From NCBI GenBank assembly GCA_036245525.1, contig BTPG01000003.1, forward strand, positions 214,968,449 through 215,032,448: a stretch of 64,000 bases of DNA, in the 5' to 3' direction. The notes under the pieces are model-generated. The model was not told the origin of the DNA. It ran no database searches and saw nothing but the letters and a program-made list of their open reading frames with translations. Position 1 is the stretch's first letter, and each line of letters begins with the position of its first letter. The stretch comes from Semisulcospira habei. Taxonomy: Eukaryota > Mollusca > Gastropoda > Semisulcospiridae. Below are positions 46,145 through 57,639 of the stretch, in pieces. Both the position numbers and the translations under genes were made by a program.

Positions 46145-48237
46145 TTTTGCTACTGGGGATGTTGACGGAAATGAGCTGTAGGGAACTGTCATGTCTACAA
46201 GAACTCATCCCCAGGTTCACAGCATCTCGTTCACATCGCGCTCCATCACAGTGCGCCCGTCCTGCTACTGGGGATGTCGACGAAACTGAGCTGAAGGGAA
46301 CTGTCATGTCTACAAGAACTCATCCCCAGCTTCACAGCATCTCGTTCACATCGCTACTGGGGATGTTGACGGAACTGAGCTCAAGGGAACTGTCATGTCT
46401 ACAAGAACTCATCCCCCGCTTCACAGCATCTCGTTCACATCGCGCTCCATCACAGTGCGCCCGTCCTGCTACTGGGGATGTTGACGGAACTGAGCTGAAG
46501 GGAACTGTCATGTCTACAAGAATTCATCCACAGCTTCACAGCATCTCGATCACATCGCGCTCCATCACAGTGCGCCCGTCCTGCTACTGATGATGTTGAC
46601 GGAACTCAGCTGTAGAGAACTGTCATGTCTACAAGAACTCATCCCCAGCTTCACAGCATCTCGTTCACATCGCGCTCCATCACAGTGCGCCCGTCCTGCC
46701 ACTGGGGATGTTGACGGAACTGAGCTGAAGGGAACTGTCATGTCTACAAGAATTCGTCCACAGCTTCACAGCATCTCGTTCACATCGCGCTCCATCACAG
46801 TGCGCCCGTCCTGCTACTGGGGATGTTGACGAAACTGAGCTGAAGGGAACTGTCATGTCTACAAGAACTCATCCCCAGCTTCACAGCATCTCGTTCACAT
46901 CGCGCTCCATCACAGTGCGCCCGTCCTGCTACTGGGGATGTTGACGGAACTGAGCTGAAGGGAACTGTCATGTCTACAAGAACACATCGCCAGCTTCACA
47001 GCATCTCGTTCACATCGCGCTCCATCAAAGTGCGCCCGTCCTGCTACTGGGGATGTTGACGGAACTGAGTGGTAGGGAACTGTCATGTCTACAAGAACTC
47101 ATCCCCAGCTTCACAGAATCTCGTTCACATCGCGCTCCATCACAGTGCGCCCGTCCTGCCACTAGGGATGTTGACGGAACTGAGCTGAAGGGAACTGTCA
47201 TGTCTACAAGAATTCATCCCCAGCTTCACAGCATCTCGTTCACATCGCGCTCCATCACAGTGCGCCCGTCCTGCTACTGGGGATGTTGACGGAACTGAGC
47301 TGAAGGGAACTGTCATGTCTACAAGAACTCATCCCCAGCTTCACAGCATCTCGTTCACATCGCGCTCCATCACAGTGCGCCCGTCCTACTACTGGGGATG
47401 TTGACGGAAATGAGCTGTAGGGAACTGTCATGTCTACAAGAACTCATCCACAGCTTCACAGCATCTCGTTCACATCGCGCTCCATCACAGTGCGCCCGTC
47501 CTGCTACTGGGGATGTTGACGGAACTGAGCTGTAGGGAACTGTTATGTATACAAGAACTCATCCCCAGCTTCACAGCATCTCGTTCACATCGCGCTCCAT
47601 AACAGTGCGCCCGTCCTGCTACTGGTGATGTTGACGGAACTGAGCTGTAGGGAACTGTCATGTCTACAAGAACTCATCCCCAGCTTCACAGCATCTCGTT
47701 CACATCGCGCTCCGTCACAGTGCGCCCGTCCTGCTACTGGGGATGTTGACGGAACTGAGCTGAAGGGAACTGTCATGTCTACAAGAACTCATCCCCAGCT
47801 TCACAGCATCTCGTTCACATCGCGCTCCATCACAGTGCGCCCGTCCTGCAACTGGGGATAATGACGGAACTGAGCTGTAGGGAATTGTCATGTCTACAAG
47901 AATTCATCCCCAGCTTCACAGCATCTCGTTCACATCGCGCTCCATCACAGTGCGCCCGTCCTGCTACTGGGGATGTTGACGGAACTGAGCTCAAGGGAAC
48001 TGTCATGTCTACAAGAACTCATCCCCAGCTTCACAGCATCTCGTTCACATCGCGCTCCATCACAGTGCGCCCGTCCTGCTACTGGGAATGTTGACGGAAA
48101 TGAGCTGTAGGGAACTGTCATGTCTACAAGAACTCATCCACAGCTTCACAGCATCTCGTTCACATCGCGCTCCATCACAGTGCGCCCGTCCTGCTACTGG
48201 GGATGTTGACGGAACTGAGCTGTAGGAAACTGTCATT
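46145..48237. repeat. 115-bp satellite array, block 1
   Basis: About 18 head-to-tail monomers of 115 bases, each containing 'gatgttgacggaactgagct' and 'tgtcatgtctacaagaactc'. One monomer near 46350 is shortened by about 35 bases. Since 115 is not a multiple of three, frames cycle and give the repeated 78-codon open frames, which are not genes. Confidence 0.98.
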
Positions 48238-49735
48238 ATGCATCAAGTGAATAGGAGGAGGTTAAATCTCTGATTCGTGTTTCTTTACAAGCACACGTGT
48301 TTGAACATAATTATATGCGTTCATGCTTTTAGTTCTGTGACCTGTATCACCAGTCCCAGAGTGTTCACAGATTTGTTGGGTTTGAGTCAGAGTGTGCAGC
48401 CCGGCCCGGCTAGTGAGTCACTTCCAAAGACTGTACCCTCCTTGTGATTTTTACTCTGTACTCGGTTGCATAACGTTTGGTCATCGGTCTTCGGATGGCT
48501 TGTCCCCCGCGCCGGCTGTTAGCATGTTCAGGTTGCAATTTCAAGGCTGGGCTTGGGATTGTACATATGTGTACGTGCGTGCCATCATTTTCGGCACAAG
48601 TTATAGTACATGTACTGTTTGTGTTTTTCGGACGACCCACGTAGTTCTGTCATCCTTTCCATATTGGTTAGATATTTATACACACGTGTGTTCATGTGTT
48701 AACACCCGTTATCTGGGCATATTTTGTTGTGTACAGTTTTAGGTTGTACATTCCCCTCACGGCTGAGCTAGTCAGTTCCCGTGATTCAGGGTGCAGTTTA
48801 GTTGAGATTCACTGCGTTAAGTTGTTTGTTAAAAGCTGTTATACAGCTTAGCGTAGTTCACTGGATACACCAGTTAGAATTGTAGATTGTTTGTGACGAG
48901 ACCTGTGTCAACTTTGTTTCGACCATGGCCAGGCAGTCTGTCACATTATGCGGATCGACCCAAAGATCAATCTACGCGGGAGAGCACGAGCGGGGTACAC
49001 CCCAACAGTCCATGTTGGAAAAAACTGTGCTCACATCGCACACATGAATGTTTCAGCCTGATTCTGGCCTGGCCGTATACACAAAGTTTTTGTGACACAG
49101 GTCTCGATTTTGTTGTCGTCACTCAATCCTTTGTGTATTTCGAACATGTTTCACTTTAAAAAGTCAGGTACTGCTCTCGTCAGCGGACCAAACCTGACCA
49201 CAGAGGTGTGATTTAGTTATCACATCCGTCCTTCTGTTCAAAGGAAAATCTGTGGATTTGTCGTTTGACGGTATGTGTTGTCCGTTCATTGTGAGTTGGT
49301 CGGGTTCATTGCGTCTCCCCGTGGAATAATTCAACTCACTGTGGGAGGTTTGCCCCCACTAGATTGATTTGCGTCACCAAATTTGGAGCGATTTCCTCGC
49401 CGCCGTCTATGTTACCTTCATTTCGTTTTCGCAGCGGTGTTTTCATAGAGGCATTTTGGGTTGTTTAGCGCCAGACTGTTGTACGTCACCAATATGTTTG
49501 GTGCGATTTCGGTTCGTTGTTGGATTCTTCTAACCACGGCATTCTGGTTTATGCCAGTGCACAGTTTGTGGTGAGGCTGTAGCTCTTACTACGACCTTCT
49601 CGTCTGCAGTTCAAGCGACGTGTATTGGCTACTGCCACGATAAGTGATGTTGGGGGCGGCTCGCGGTGCGGTCTGGTCACGTGGTCACGCACTACGCGCG
49701 TGCCTGTTGCTAGGCTGGCGGTTCGTCGTTGACTG
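48238..49735. other. Non-satellite insertion in the satellite, with internal palindrome
   Basis: About 1.5 kb of unrelated sequence interrupts the satellite; the bases 'actgtcat' occur at both junctions. It has no recognisable gene. Between about 48893 and 49120 there is an imperfect foldback ('gacgagacctgtgtca' against 'tgacacaggtctcg'). The last 505 bases (49229-49735) recur at 51400-51909. It may be a mobile element, but its ends show no inverted repeats. Confidence 0.6.
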
Positions 49736-51399
49736 TCATGTCTACAAGAACTCATCCACAGCTTCACAGCATCTCGTTCACATCGCGCTCCATCACAGTG
49801 CGCCCGTCCTGATGCTGGGGATGTTGACGGAACTGAGCTAAAGGGAACTGTCATGTATACAAGAACTCATCCCCAGCTTCACAGCATCTCGTTCACATCG
49901 CGCTCCATCACAGTGCGCCCGTCCTGCTACTGGGGATGTTGACGGAACTGAGCTGTAGGTAACTGTCATGTCTACAAGAACTCATCCCAAGGTTCACAGC
50001 ATCTCGTTCACATCGCGCTCCATCACAGTGCGCCCGACCTGCTACTGGGGATGTTGACGGAACTGAGCTGTCGGGAACTGTCATGTCTACAAGAACTCAT
50101 CACCAGCTTCACAGCAACTCGTTCACACCGCGCTCCATCACAGTGCGCCCGTCCTGCTACTGGGGATGTTGACGGAACTGAGCTAAAGGGAACTGTCATG
50201 TCTACAAGAACACATCCCCAGCTTCACAGCATCTCGTTTACATCGCGCTCCATCAAAGTGCGCCCGTCCTGCTACTGGGGATGTTGACGGAACTGAGATG
50301 GAGGGAACTGTCATGTCTACAAGAACTCATCCTCAGCTTCACAGCATCTCGTTCACATCGCGCTCCATCACAGTGCGCCCGTCCTGCTACTGGGGATGTT
50401 GACGGAACTGAGCTGTACGGAACTGTCATGTCTACAAGAACTCATCCCCAGCTTCACAGCATCTCGTTCACATCGCGCACCGTCACAGTGCGCCCGTCCT
50501 GCTACTGGGGATGTTGACGGAACTGAGCTGATGGGAACTGTCATGTCTACAACAACTCATCCCCAGCTTCACAGCACCTCGTTCACATCGCGCTCCATCA
50601 CAGTGCGCCCGTCCTGCTACTTGGGATGTTGACGGAATTGAGCTGAAGGGAAGTGTCATGTCTACAAGAACTCATGCCCAGCTTCACAGCATCTCGTTCA
50701 AATCGCGCTCCATCACAGTGCGCCCGTCCTGCTACTGGGGATGTTGACGGAACTGAGGTGTACGGAACTGTCATGTCTACAAGAACCCATGCCCAGCTTC
50801 ATAGCATCTCGTTCACATCGCGCTCCATCACAGTGCGCCCGTCCTGCTACTGGGGATGTTGACAGAACTGAGCTGCAGGGAACTGTCATGTCTACAAGAA
50901 CTCATCCCCAGCTTCACAGCATCTCGTTCACATCACGCTCCGTCACAGTGCGCCCGTCCTGCTACTGGGGATGTTGACGGAACTGAGCTGATGGGAACTG
51001 TCATGTCTACAAGAACTCATCCACAGCTTCACAGCATCTCGTTCACATCGCGCTCCATCACAGTGCGCCCGTCCTGCTAGTGGGGATGTTGACGGAACTG
51101 AGCTGCAGGGAGCTGTCATGACTACAAGAACTCATCCCCAGCTTCACAGCATCTCGTTCACATCGCGCTCCATCACAGTGCGCCCGTCCTGCTACTGGGG
51201 ATGTTGACGGAACTGAGCTGTAGGGAACTGTCATGTCTACAAGAACTCATCCCCAGCTTCACAGCATCTCGTTCACATCGCGCTCCATCACAGTGCGCCC
51301 GTCCTGCTACTGGGGATGTTGACGGAACTGAGCTGAAGGGAACTGTCATGTCTACAAAAACTCATTCCCAGCTTCACATCATCTCATTCACATCGTGCT
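49729..51399. repeat. 115-bp satellite array, block 2
   Basis: About 14.5 monomers of the same satellite. It ends in a diverged part monomer ('tcattcacatcgtgct') fused to the repeated spacer. Confidence 0.98.
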
Positions 51400-51909
51400 C
51401 CTTCTGTTCAAAGGAAAATCTGTGGATTTGTCGTTTGACGGTATGTGTTGTCCGTTCATTGTGAGTTGGTCGGGTTCATTGCGTCTCCCCGTGGAATAAT
51501 TCAACTCACTGTGGGAGGTTTGCCCCCCACTAGATTGTTTTGCGTCACCAAATTTGGAGCGATTTCCTCGCCGCCGTCTATGTTACCTTCATTGCGTTTT
51601 CGCAGCGGTGTTTTCACAGAGGCATTTTGGGTTGTTTAGCGCCAGACTGTTGTACGTCACCAATATGTTTGGTGCGATTTCGGTTCGTTGTTGGATTCCT
51701 CTAACCACGGCATTCTGGTTTATGCCATTGCACAGTTTGTGGTGAGGCTGTAGCTCTTACTACGACCTTCTCCTCTGCAGTTCAAGCGACGTGTATTGGC
51801 TACTGCCACGATAAGTGATGTTGGGGGCGGCTCGCGGTGCGGTCTGGTCACGTGGTCCCGCACTACGCGCGTGCCTGTTGCTAGGCTGGCGGTTCGTCGT
51901 TGACTGTCA
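51400..51909. repeat. Second copy of the 505-bp spacer
   Basis: Nearly identical to 49229-49735. It begins at 'ccttctgttcaaaggaaaat' and re-enters the satellite at the same point ('gttcgtcgttgactgtcatg'). Confidence 0.95.
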
Positions 51910-54061
51910 TGTCTACAAGAACTCATCCCCAGCTTCACAGCATCTCGTTCACATCGCGCTCCATCACAGTGCGCCCGTCCTGCTACTGGGGATGTTGACG
52001 GAACTGAGCTGTAGGTAACTGTCATGTCTACAAGAACTCATCCCCAGCTTCACAGCATCTCGTTCACATCGCGCTCCATCACAGTGCGCCCGACCTGCTA
52101 CTGGGGATGTTGACGGAACTGAGCTGTCGGGAACTGTCATGTCTACAAGAACTCATCACCAGCTTCACAGCATCTCGTTCACATCGCGCTCCATCACAGT
52201 GCGCCCGTCCTGCTACTGGGGATGTTGACGGAACTGAGCTGTACGGAACTGTCATGTCTACAAGAACTCATGCCCAGGTTCACAGCATCTCGTTCACATC
52301 GCGCTCCATCAAAGTGCGCCCGTCCTGCTACTGGGGATGTTGACGGAACTGAGCTGAAGTGAACTGTCATGTTTACAAGAACTCATCCTCAGCTTCACAT
52401 CATCTCGTTCACATCGCGCTCCATCACAGTGCGCCCGTCCTGCTACTGGGGATGTTGACGGAACTGAGCTGTACGGAACTGTCATGTCTACAAGAACTCA
52501 TCCCCAGCTTCACATCATCTCGTTCACATCGCGCTCCATCACAGTGCGCCCGTCCTGCTACTGGGGATGTTGACGGAACTGTGCTGAACGGAACTGTCAT
52601 GTCTACAAGAACTCATCCCCAGCTTCACAGCATCTCGTTCACATCGCGCTCCATCACAGTGCGCCCGTCCTGCTACTGGGGATGTTGACGGAACTGAGCT
52701 GAAGGGAACTGTCATGTCTACAAAAACTCATTCCCAGCTTCACATCATCTCATTCACATCGCGCTCCATCACAGTGCGCCCGTCCTGCTACTGGGGATGT
52801 TGACGGAACTGAGCTGTCGGGAACTGTCATGTCTACAAGAACTCATCCCCAGCTTCACAGCATCTGGTTCACATCGCGCTCCATCACAGTGCGCCCGTCC
52901 TGCTACTGGAGATGTTGACGGAACTGAGCTGTAGGGAACTGTCATGTATACAAGAACTCATCCCCAGCTTCACAGCATCTCGTTCACATCGCGCACCGTC
53001 ACAGTGCGCCCGTCCTGCTACTGGGGATGTTGACGGAACTGAGCTGAAAAGAACTGTGATGTCTACAAGAACTCATCCACAGCTTCACAGCATCTCGTTC
53101 ACATCGCGCTCCATGACAGTGCGCCCGTCCTGCTACTGGGGATGTTGACGGAACTGAGCTGCAGGCAATTGTCATGTCTACAAGAACTCATCCCTAGCTT
53201 CACAGCATCTCGTTCACATCGCGCTCCATCACAGTGCGCCCGTCCTGCTACTGGGGATGTTGACGGAACTGAGCTGTAGGGAACTGTCATGTCTACAAGA
53301 ACACATTCCCAGCTTCACAGCATCTCGTTCACATCGCGCTCCATCACAGTGCGCCCGTCCTGCTACTGGGGATGTTGACGGAACTGAGTGTTAGGGAACT
53401 GTCATGTCTACAAGAACTCATCCCCAGCTTGACAGCATCTCGTTCACATCGCGCTCCATCACAGTGCGCCCGTCCTGCTACTGGGGATGTTGACGGAACT
53501 GAGTGGTAGGGAACTGTCATGTCTGCAAGAACTCATCCACAGCTTCACAGCATCTCGTTCACATCGCGCTCCATCACAGTTGCCCTTCCTGATGCTGGGG
53601 ATGTTGACGGAACTGAGCTGTAGGGAACTGTCATGTCTACAAGAACTCATCCCCAGCTTGACAGCATCTCGTTCACATCGCGCTCCATCACAGTGCGCCC
53701 GTCCTGCTACTGGGGATGTTGACGGAACTGAGTGGTAGGGAACTGTCATGTCTGCAATAACTCATCCACAGCTTCACAGCATCTCGTTCACATCGCGCTC
53801 CATCACAGTTGCCCTTCCTGATGCTGGGGATGTTGACGGAACTGAGCTGTAGGGAACTGTCATGTATACAAGAACTCATCACAAGCTTCACAGCATCTCG
53901 TTCACATCGCGCTCCATCACAGTGCGCCCGTCCTGCTACTGGGGATGTTGACGGAACTGAGCTGTAGGGAACTGTCATGTCTACAAGAACTCATCCACAG
54001 CTTCACAGCATCTCGTTCACATCGCGCTCCATCACAGTGCGCCCGTCCTGCTACTGGGGAT
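51903..54061. repeat. 115-bp satellite array, block 3
   Basis: About 19 monomers. Two monomers share a variant 'cacagttgcccttcctgatg' (near 53576 and 53806), showing a local two-monomer (about 230-base) duplication. It ends at the target-site duplication of the inserted solo LTR. Confidence 0.98.
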
Positions 54062-54334
54062 TGTGATGAAGCTCTATGCTAGTGCATAGTGCTCACACAG
54101 TAGGATTAGTACGGTACGGTTTCTGTTAACGGTTTGTGTGTGCCGATATTCCGTGTGGCAGTAGACGCACGTGGAATTTCTAAGACATGGTTAGCACGGG
54201 ATTTTTAGTGAGTTCTGTTTAGTGAGTTCTAGGCGGAAGCTGTGACTGTCAGAGGTCTAGATCGGTAGTGCGGGATGTCTTGTCGTATGGAACGGTTGTG
54301 TTTGAGTTACCTAGCCCGCATTCCAAGACTCTGA

Positions 54335-54646
54335 AAAGAAAAGAAGTACCCAACGGAGAAAGAAACACGCTTAGAAAAAACGGTACAACACAATTTATTA
54401 ATATTTCGGGTAAATACCCTTTGTCAAAATAGACAAACAAACAGAGACATTATTGGCTACTTATCTTCAGATGCAGAAGGAATGTGCCACAATCATGTCT
54501 CTGTTTATTTGTCTATTTTGACAAAGGGTATTTACCCGAAATATTAATAAATTGTGTTGTACCTTTTTTTCTAAGCGTGTTTCTTTCTCCGTTGGGTACT
54601 TCTTTGCATTTCACACGCTTGGCAGTCACCTTTTTGGTCTGGATTG
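54335..54646. mobile_element. Foldback element with 108-base arms in the solo LTR
   Basis: It is flanked by the 11-base repeat CAAGACTCTGA (54324-54334 and 54647-54657). The left arm (54343-54450) and right arm (54494-54602) are almost perfect reverse complements around a 43-base centre. The arms contain 'gggtatttacccgaaatatt', a small hairpin followed by GAAA. Confidence 0.85.
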
Positions 54647-55513
54647 CAAGACTCTGAAGCCTAGATTTCAGGTATGTTTCTATAAACGTAGTATTGATAG
54701 TTGTTTAGTTAAAGGCAGTATGCGTGGTAAGATTAATGTGGTTGTATAGCGGTGTTCCGGTTTGGTTTAGTATGTATGTTTAGAAGTCAGTGAAGTAACC
54801 GGTGTTTTTGTATACAGTTGTTTACCGAGTTAGATGACTAAAGGAATGTGAAGTGTGTATGTCTAAGCCGCTATGAAGATAGTACGTGGTTGGGTAAGCA
54901 TAGTCTTTTCCAGTGTATAGAGTAATGTATAGCAAGAGTGTTAGGCTATAGTCTGTTTCAAGATAGTGACAGAGATATGGGAGTGTACGGAAGTAGACAG
55001 TTTATGAAGCACGTGTGTGTGTGTGGGAATAAACGTGTGAGTTATTTGTATCAGCCAGGTTACGTGACGTTTCTCATTGATCCAACATGTTGTGTGTTTA
55101 GCAAGTGTTACGTTGGGACTTTTATTGTCTATTCAGAGTACTTGTAACAAGAGTGGAAAAGACGGACGCCGAGACGTCGAGTCACAGGTGGGACCTACGT
55201 GAGGTCATCCCTCCAGCTCTTCTGAGAGTGAGTCTGACTGGGACCAAGGCACCCAAGTCAAAACGAGAACTGAGTACCGTACGAGAACGAGGACGTCCGT
55301 GCCAAAGAGACAGGACGGCAATAAGCGTACGACGAAGGACATTCACGCCTAGACGTGAGAAGGACCAACGTAACCAGGCAACAACATCAAACAGGTTGGA
55401 GGCAATGTGAGACTAAGACCTAGCCTGGCAAAGATATTGTGATACGTGTGGGTGCGATAATAGAACAGTGTACATAGTTGATAATCATTTAAGTCGTTCT
55501 TTTTCATTTATAG

Positions 55514-55523
55514 TGTATAAAGG
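55514..55523 (+). promoter_or_regulatory. TATA-type box of the solo LTR
   Basis: 'tgtataaagg' is kept in both LTR copies (copy 1: 'tgtataaaag' on the minus strand). It lies about 145 bases before the LTR end when the SINE is ignored, a sensible place for a U3 promoter. Activity is unknown. Confidence 0.45.
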
Positions 55524-55584
55524 TTACTTTAGAAAGGGAGCCCGTGTGTTGTGTTTTACCGCATGAATGCGCCCGTCTGAGTCA

Positions 55585-55848
55585 CCCTCCCCCCCCCCCA
55601 CCCCCCACACTTTGGTACCGGTCTCAGGCCACTTTACAAATTTCAAATACAAGCGATCAAAATTCTCTGTAACCTCAGTAGCTGACTGGCCCTTCGTTTG
55701 TCTTGTACTGTGTTTGTCTTAAATGGCGTAAATCCGTGTCTGTTTCGTGAGTGTGTGTGTTGGGTTTCAGTGGCGGCGCTTTGAGTCGATTTCCCCAAAA
55801 ATTGAGAAAAAGCGCCTATATAATAACGGTATTATTATTATTATTATT
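55585..55848 (+). mobile_element. SINE-like or truncated CR1-like insertion with (TTA)n tail
   Basis: 264 bases flanked by AGTCA (55580-55584 and 55849-55853). It ends 'aagcgcctatataataacgg' and (TTA)n, resembling the 3' end of the CR1 at 7.98 kb ('agcgctatacaagaac', then (TTA)n). A 3' end shared with CR1 suggests mobilisation by it. Confidence 0.65.
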
Positions 55849-55922
55849 AGTCAGTGGCGGTGTATGCGTCTGTTGCGTGAGAGTCTGTGCGTACGACTGT
55901 GGGCAAGTCTGCGTGCGTTACA

Positions 55923-56494
55923 GGGATGTTGACGGAACTGACCTGAAGGGAACTGTCATGTCTACAAGAACTCATCCACAGCTTCACAGCATCTCGTTCA
56001 CATCGCGCTCCATCACAGTGCGCCCGTCCTGCTACTGGGGATGTTGACGGAACTGAGCTGTAGGGAACTGTCATGTCTACAAGAACTCATCCCCAGCTTC
56101 ACAGCATCTCGTTCACATCGCGCTCCATCACAGTGCGCCCGTCCTGCTACTGGGGATGTTGACGGAACTGAGCTGAAGGAAACTGTCATGTCTACAAGAA
56201 CTCATCCCGAGCTTCACAGCATCTCGTTCACATCGCGCTCCTTCACAGTGCGCCCGTCCTGCTAGTAGGGATGTTGACGGAACTGAGCTGAAGGGAACTG
56301 TCATGTCTACAAGAAGTCATCCCCAGCTTCACAGCATCTCGTTCACATCGCGCTCCATCACAGTGCGCCCGTCCTGCTACTGGGGATGTTGACGGAACTG
56401 AGCTGAAGGGAACTGTCATGTCTACAAGAACTCATCCCCAGCTTCACAGCATCTCGTTCACATCGCGCTCCATCACAGTGCGCCTGTCCTGATA
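55923..56494. repeat. 115-bp satellite array, block 4
   Basis: About five monomers continue the monomer interrupted at 54061. The array ends at 'cctgtcctgatagttataga'. Confidence 0.97.
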
Positions 56495-56499
56495 GTTAT

Positions 56500-56660
56500 A
56501 GAGCATGTTCCTTTATTCACTCGCTGCTCCCCGTCTATGGACTGCCTTGCCTGACCGCCGGCGGGAGGCTGAGGGCTGCAGGAACTTCCGAAAGCAGTTG
56601 AAGACTCGCACGTTATACGGGCTTAACCCCTTCCATGCCACCGTGGGTACACTGAATGTA
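56500..56660 (+). mobile_element. LINE carboxyl-terminal scrap
   Basis: 'YSLAAPRLWTALPDRRREAE' and 'FRKQLKTRTL' are encoded, a typical LINE ORF2 end ('aPrlWnsLP...FkkqLKt'). The rest of the element is missing. It is the immediate edge of the satellite. Confidence 0.55.
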
Positions 56661-57384
56661 CATTTGTGTTGTGAAACCTTGGTTCACTCAGCGACAGAAA
56701 GCCAACACCGTCCGAGGAACCTGGCTACAAACTGGTCTCAGCAAGAGGCACACATCCTCATGAGCCCCCGCAGTCGCAAGGGGCTCGTGAGAATCTATGT
56801 CTCCTGTTCTAGTCGGATCGTGTTTAGTTTTTTTCTCGGCAGTGAAGCGGTTAATAACCAGGCTGAGCAACAGACGCCAGCCTCTGGATTTTGTCGTCAT
56901 CATCTTGATGTTTCGGTGCAATGACGGTAACGTTTCGTGTTCAGTGTTGTCGCCATTGGCACAGGACGTTGACCATCACAACGAACGATTAATTCTGTTA
57001 GCTGTGTAACCCCTTTGTGCATCCCGCCGCCTGGCTACAGTTTAAGCTGTGCCCCGTCACCGCATGCAGCCTCCGCTAGCTGGTTAGAGTATCGGCGACT
57101 GTGTGCAATAAAAAAGGTTAACCCTTTAACTACTGGGGCGAAGCGAACGCTGCCCATCTGCAAGAGATATAAATCTTCATGATTCCCCGCAGTAGCTGTC
57201 GCTGTCGCGGGGGCTCATGCGGATTTGTTGTGTCTTGTTAGCCCTGCGTTTTTTCTGCCCTCATTTGGTCCATTTACATCTGTGTTCTTCACGCGAATGT
57301 CGGTCAGTCTGCAGAGGTTTCAGACGCGAAATCCGCGTCCACTGGCAGTCAAGGGGTTAACGCGTACTAGTGGCGAGAAATGCG
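56660..57384. other. No gene seen
   Basis: No supported exon. Two related short segments with 'catgagcccccgcagtcg' and 'tgattccccgcagtagctg' lie near 56758 and 57179, suggesting a diverged duplication. Confidence 0.45.
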
Positions 57385-57562
57385 GATCTCAAAGAGCTTT
57401 GTTAACTGCATGGTCTCCGTCTGTCTTGCAGATTTGATGGACCAGTGCACCAGTAGTCCTTGCGGTATTTACGGATCTCAAAGAGCTTTGTTAATTGCAT
57501 CGTCTCCCTCTGTCTTGCAGATTTGCTGAACCAGTGCACCAGTAGTCCTTGCAGAAATTACG
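57385..57562. repeat. 89-bp tandem duplication across a splice acceptor
   Basis: 57385-57473 and 57474-57562 are similar copies, both with 'atctcaaagagctttgttaa', 'tctgtcttgcag' and the first 40 bases of the EGF exon ('accagtgcaccagtagtcct'). Only the second copy leads into a full exon. Confidence 0.9.
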
Positions 57563-57637
57563 GGACGTGTATTGACTTGAACTTTGCCTACACTTGCATA
57601 TGTCCTCCTTACTGGACCGGCACCAACTGTGAAACAG
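57521..57637 (+). CDS. EGF-like domain exon
   Basis: This 117-base exon has acceptor 'ctgtcttgcag' and donor 'gtgttg' (a weaker GT donor). It encodes an EGF module with six cysteines: 'NQCTSSPCRNYGTCID', 'YTCICPPYWTGTNCET'. The phase is 1-1, as in the EGF exon at 33753, and the domain also ends in Cys-Glu-Thr. It could be the next exon of the same lectin/EGF gene after an intron of about 23.6 kb, or belong to a neighbouring gene. A damaged duplicate of its acceptor and first bases lies 89 bases upstream. Confidence 0.75.
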
Positions 57638-57639
57638 GT

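Larger units (their letters stand above)
54062..55922 (+). mobile_element. Solo LTR (family A), copy 2, inserted in the satellite
   Basis: It starts TGTGATGAAGCTC and ends GCGTTACA. It is flanked by GGGAT at 54057-54061 and 55923-55927, both part of the interrupted satellite monomer. It matches copy 1 (35685-40524) along its length, except for a foldback insertion (54335-54646) and a SINE-like insertion (55585-55848). A TATA-type box 'tgtataaagg' lies near 55514. Without insertions it is about 1.28 kb. Confidence 0.88.

Noticed and set aside
54335..54646. Active hammerhead ribozyme
   Set aside because: The core positions corresponding to C3 and G8 appear changed, and stem I/III pairing is not clear.
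46145..56265. Repeated 78-codon open frames
   Set aside because: They are two-monomer read-throughs of the 115-bp satellite. There is no codon structure, and they are interrupted whenever the frame shifts by one base per monomer.
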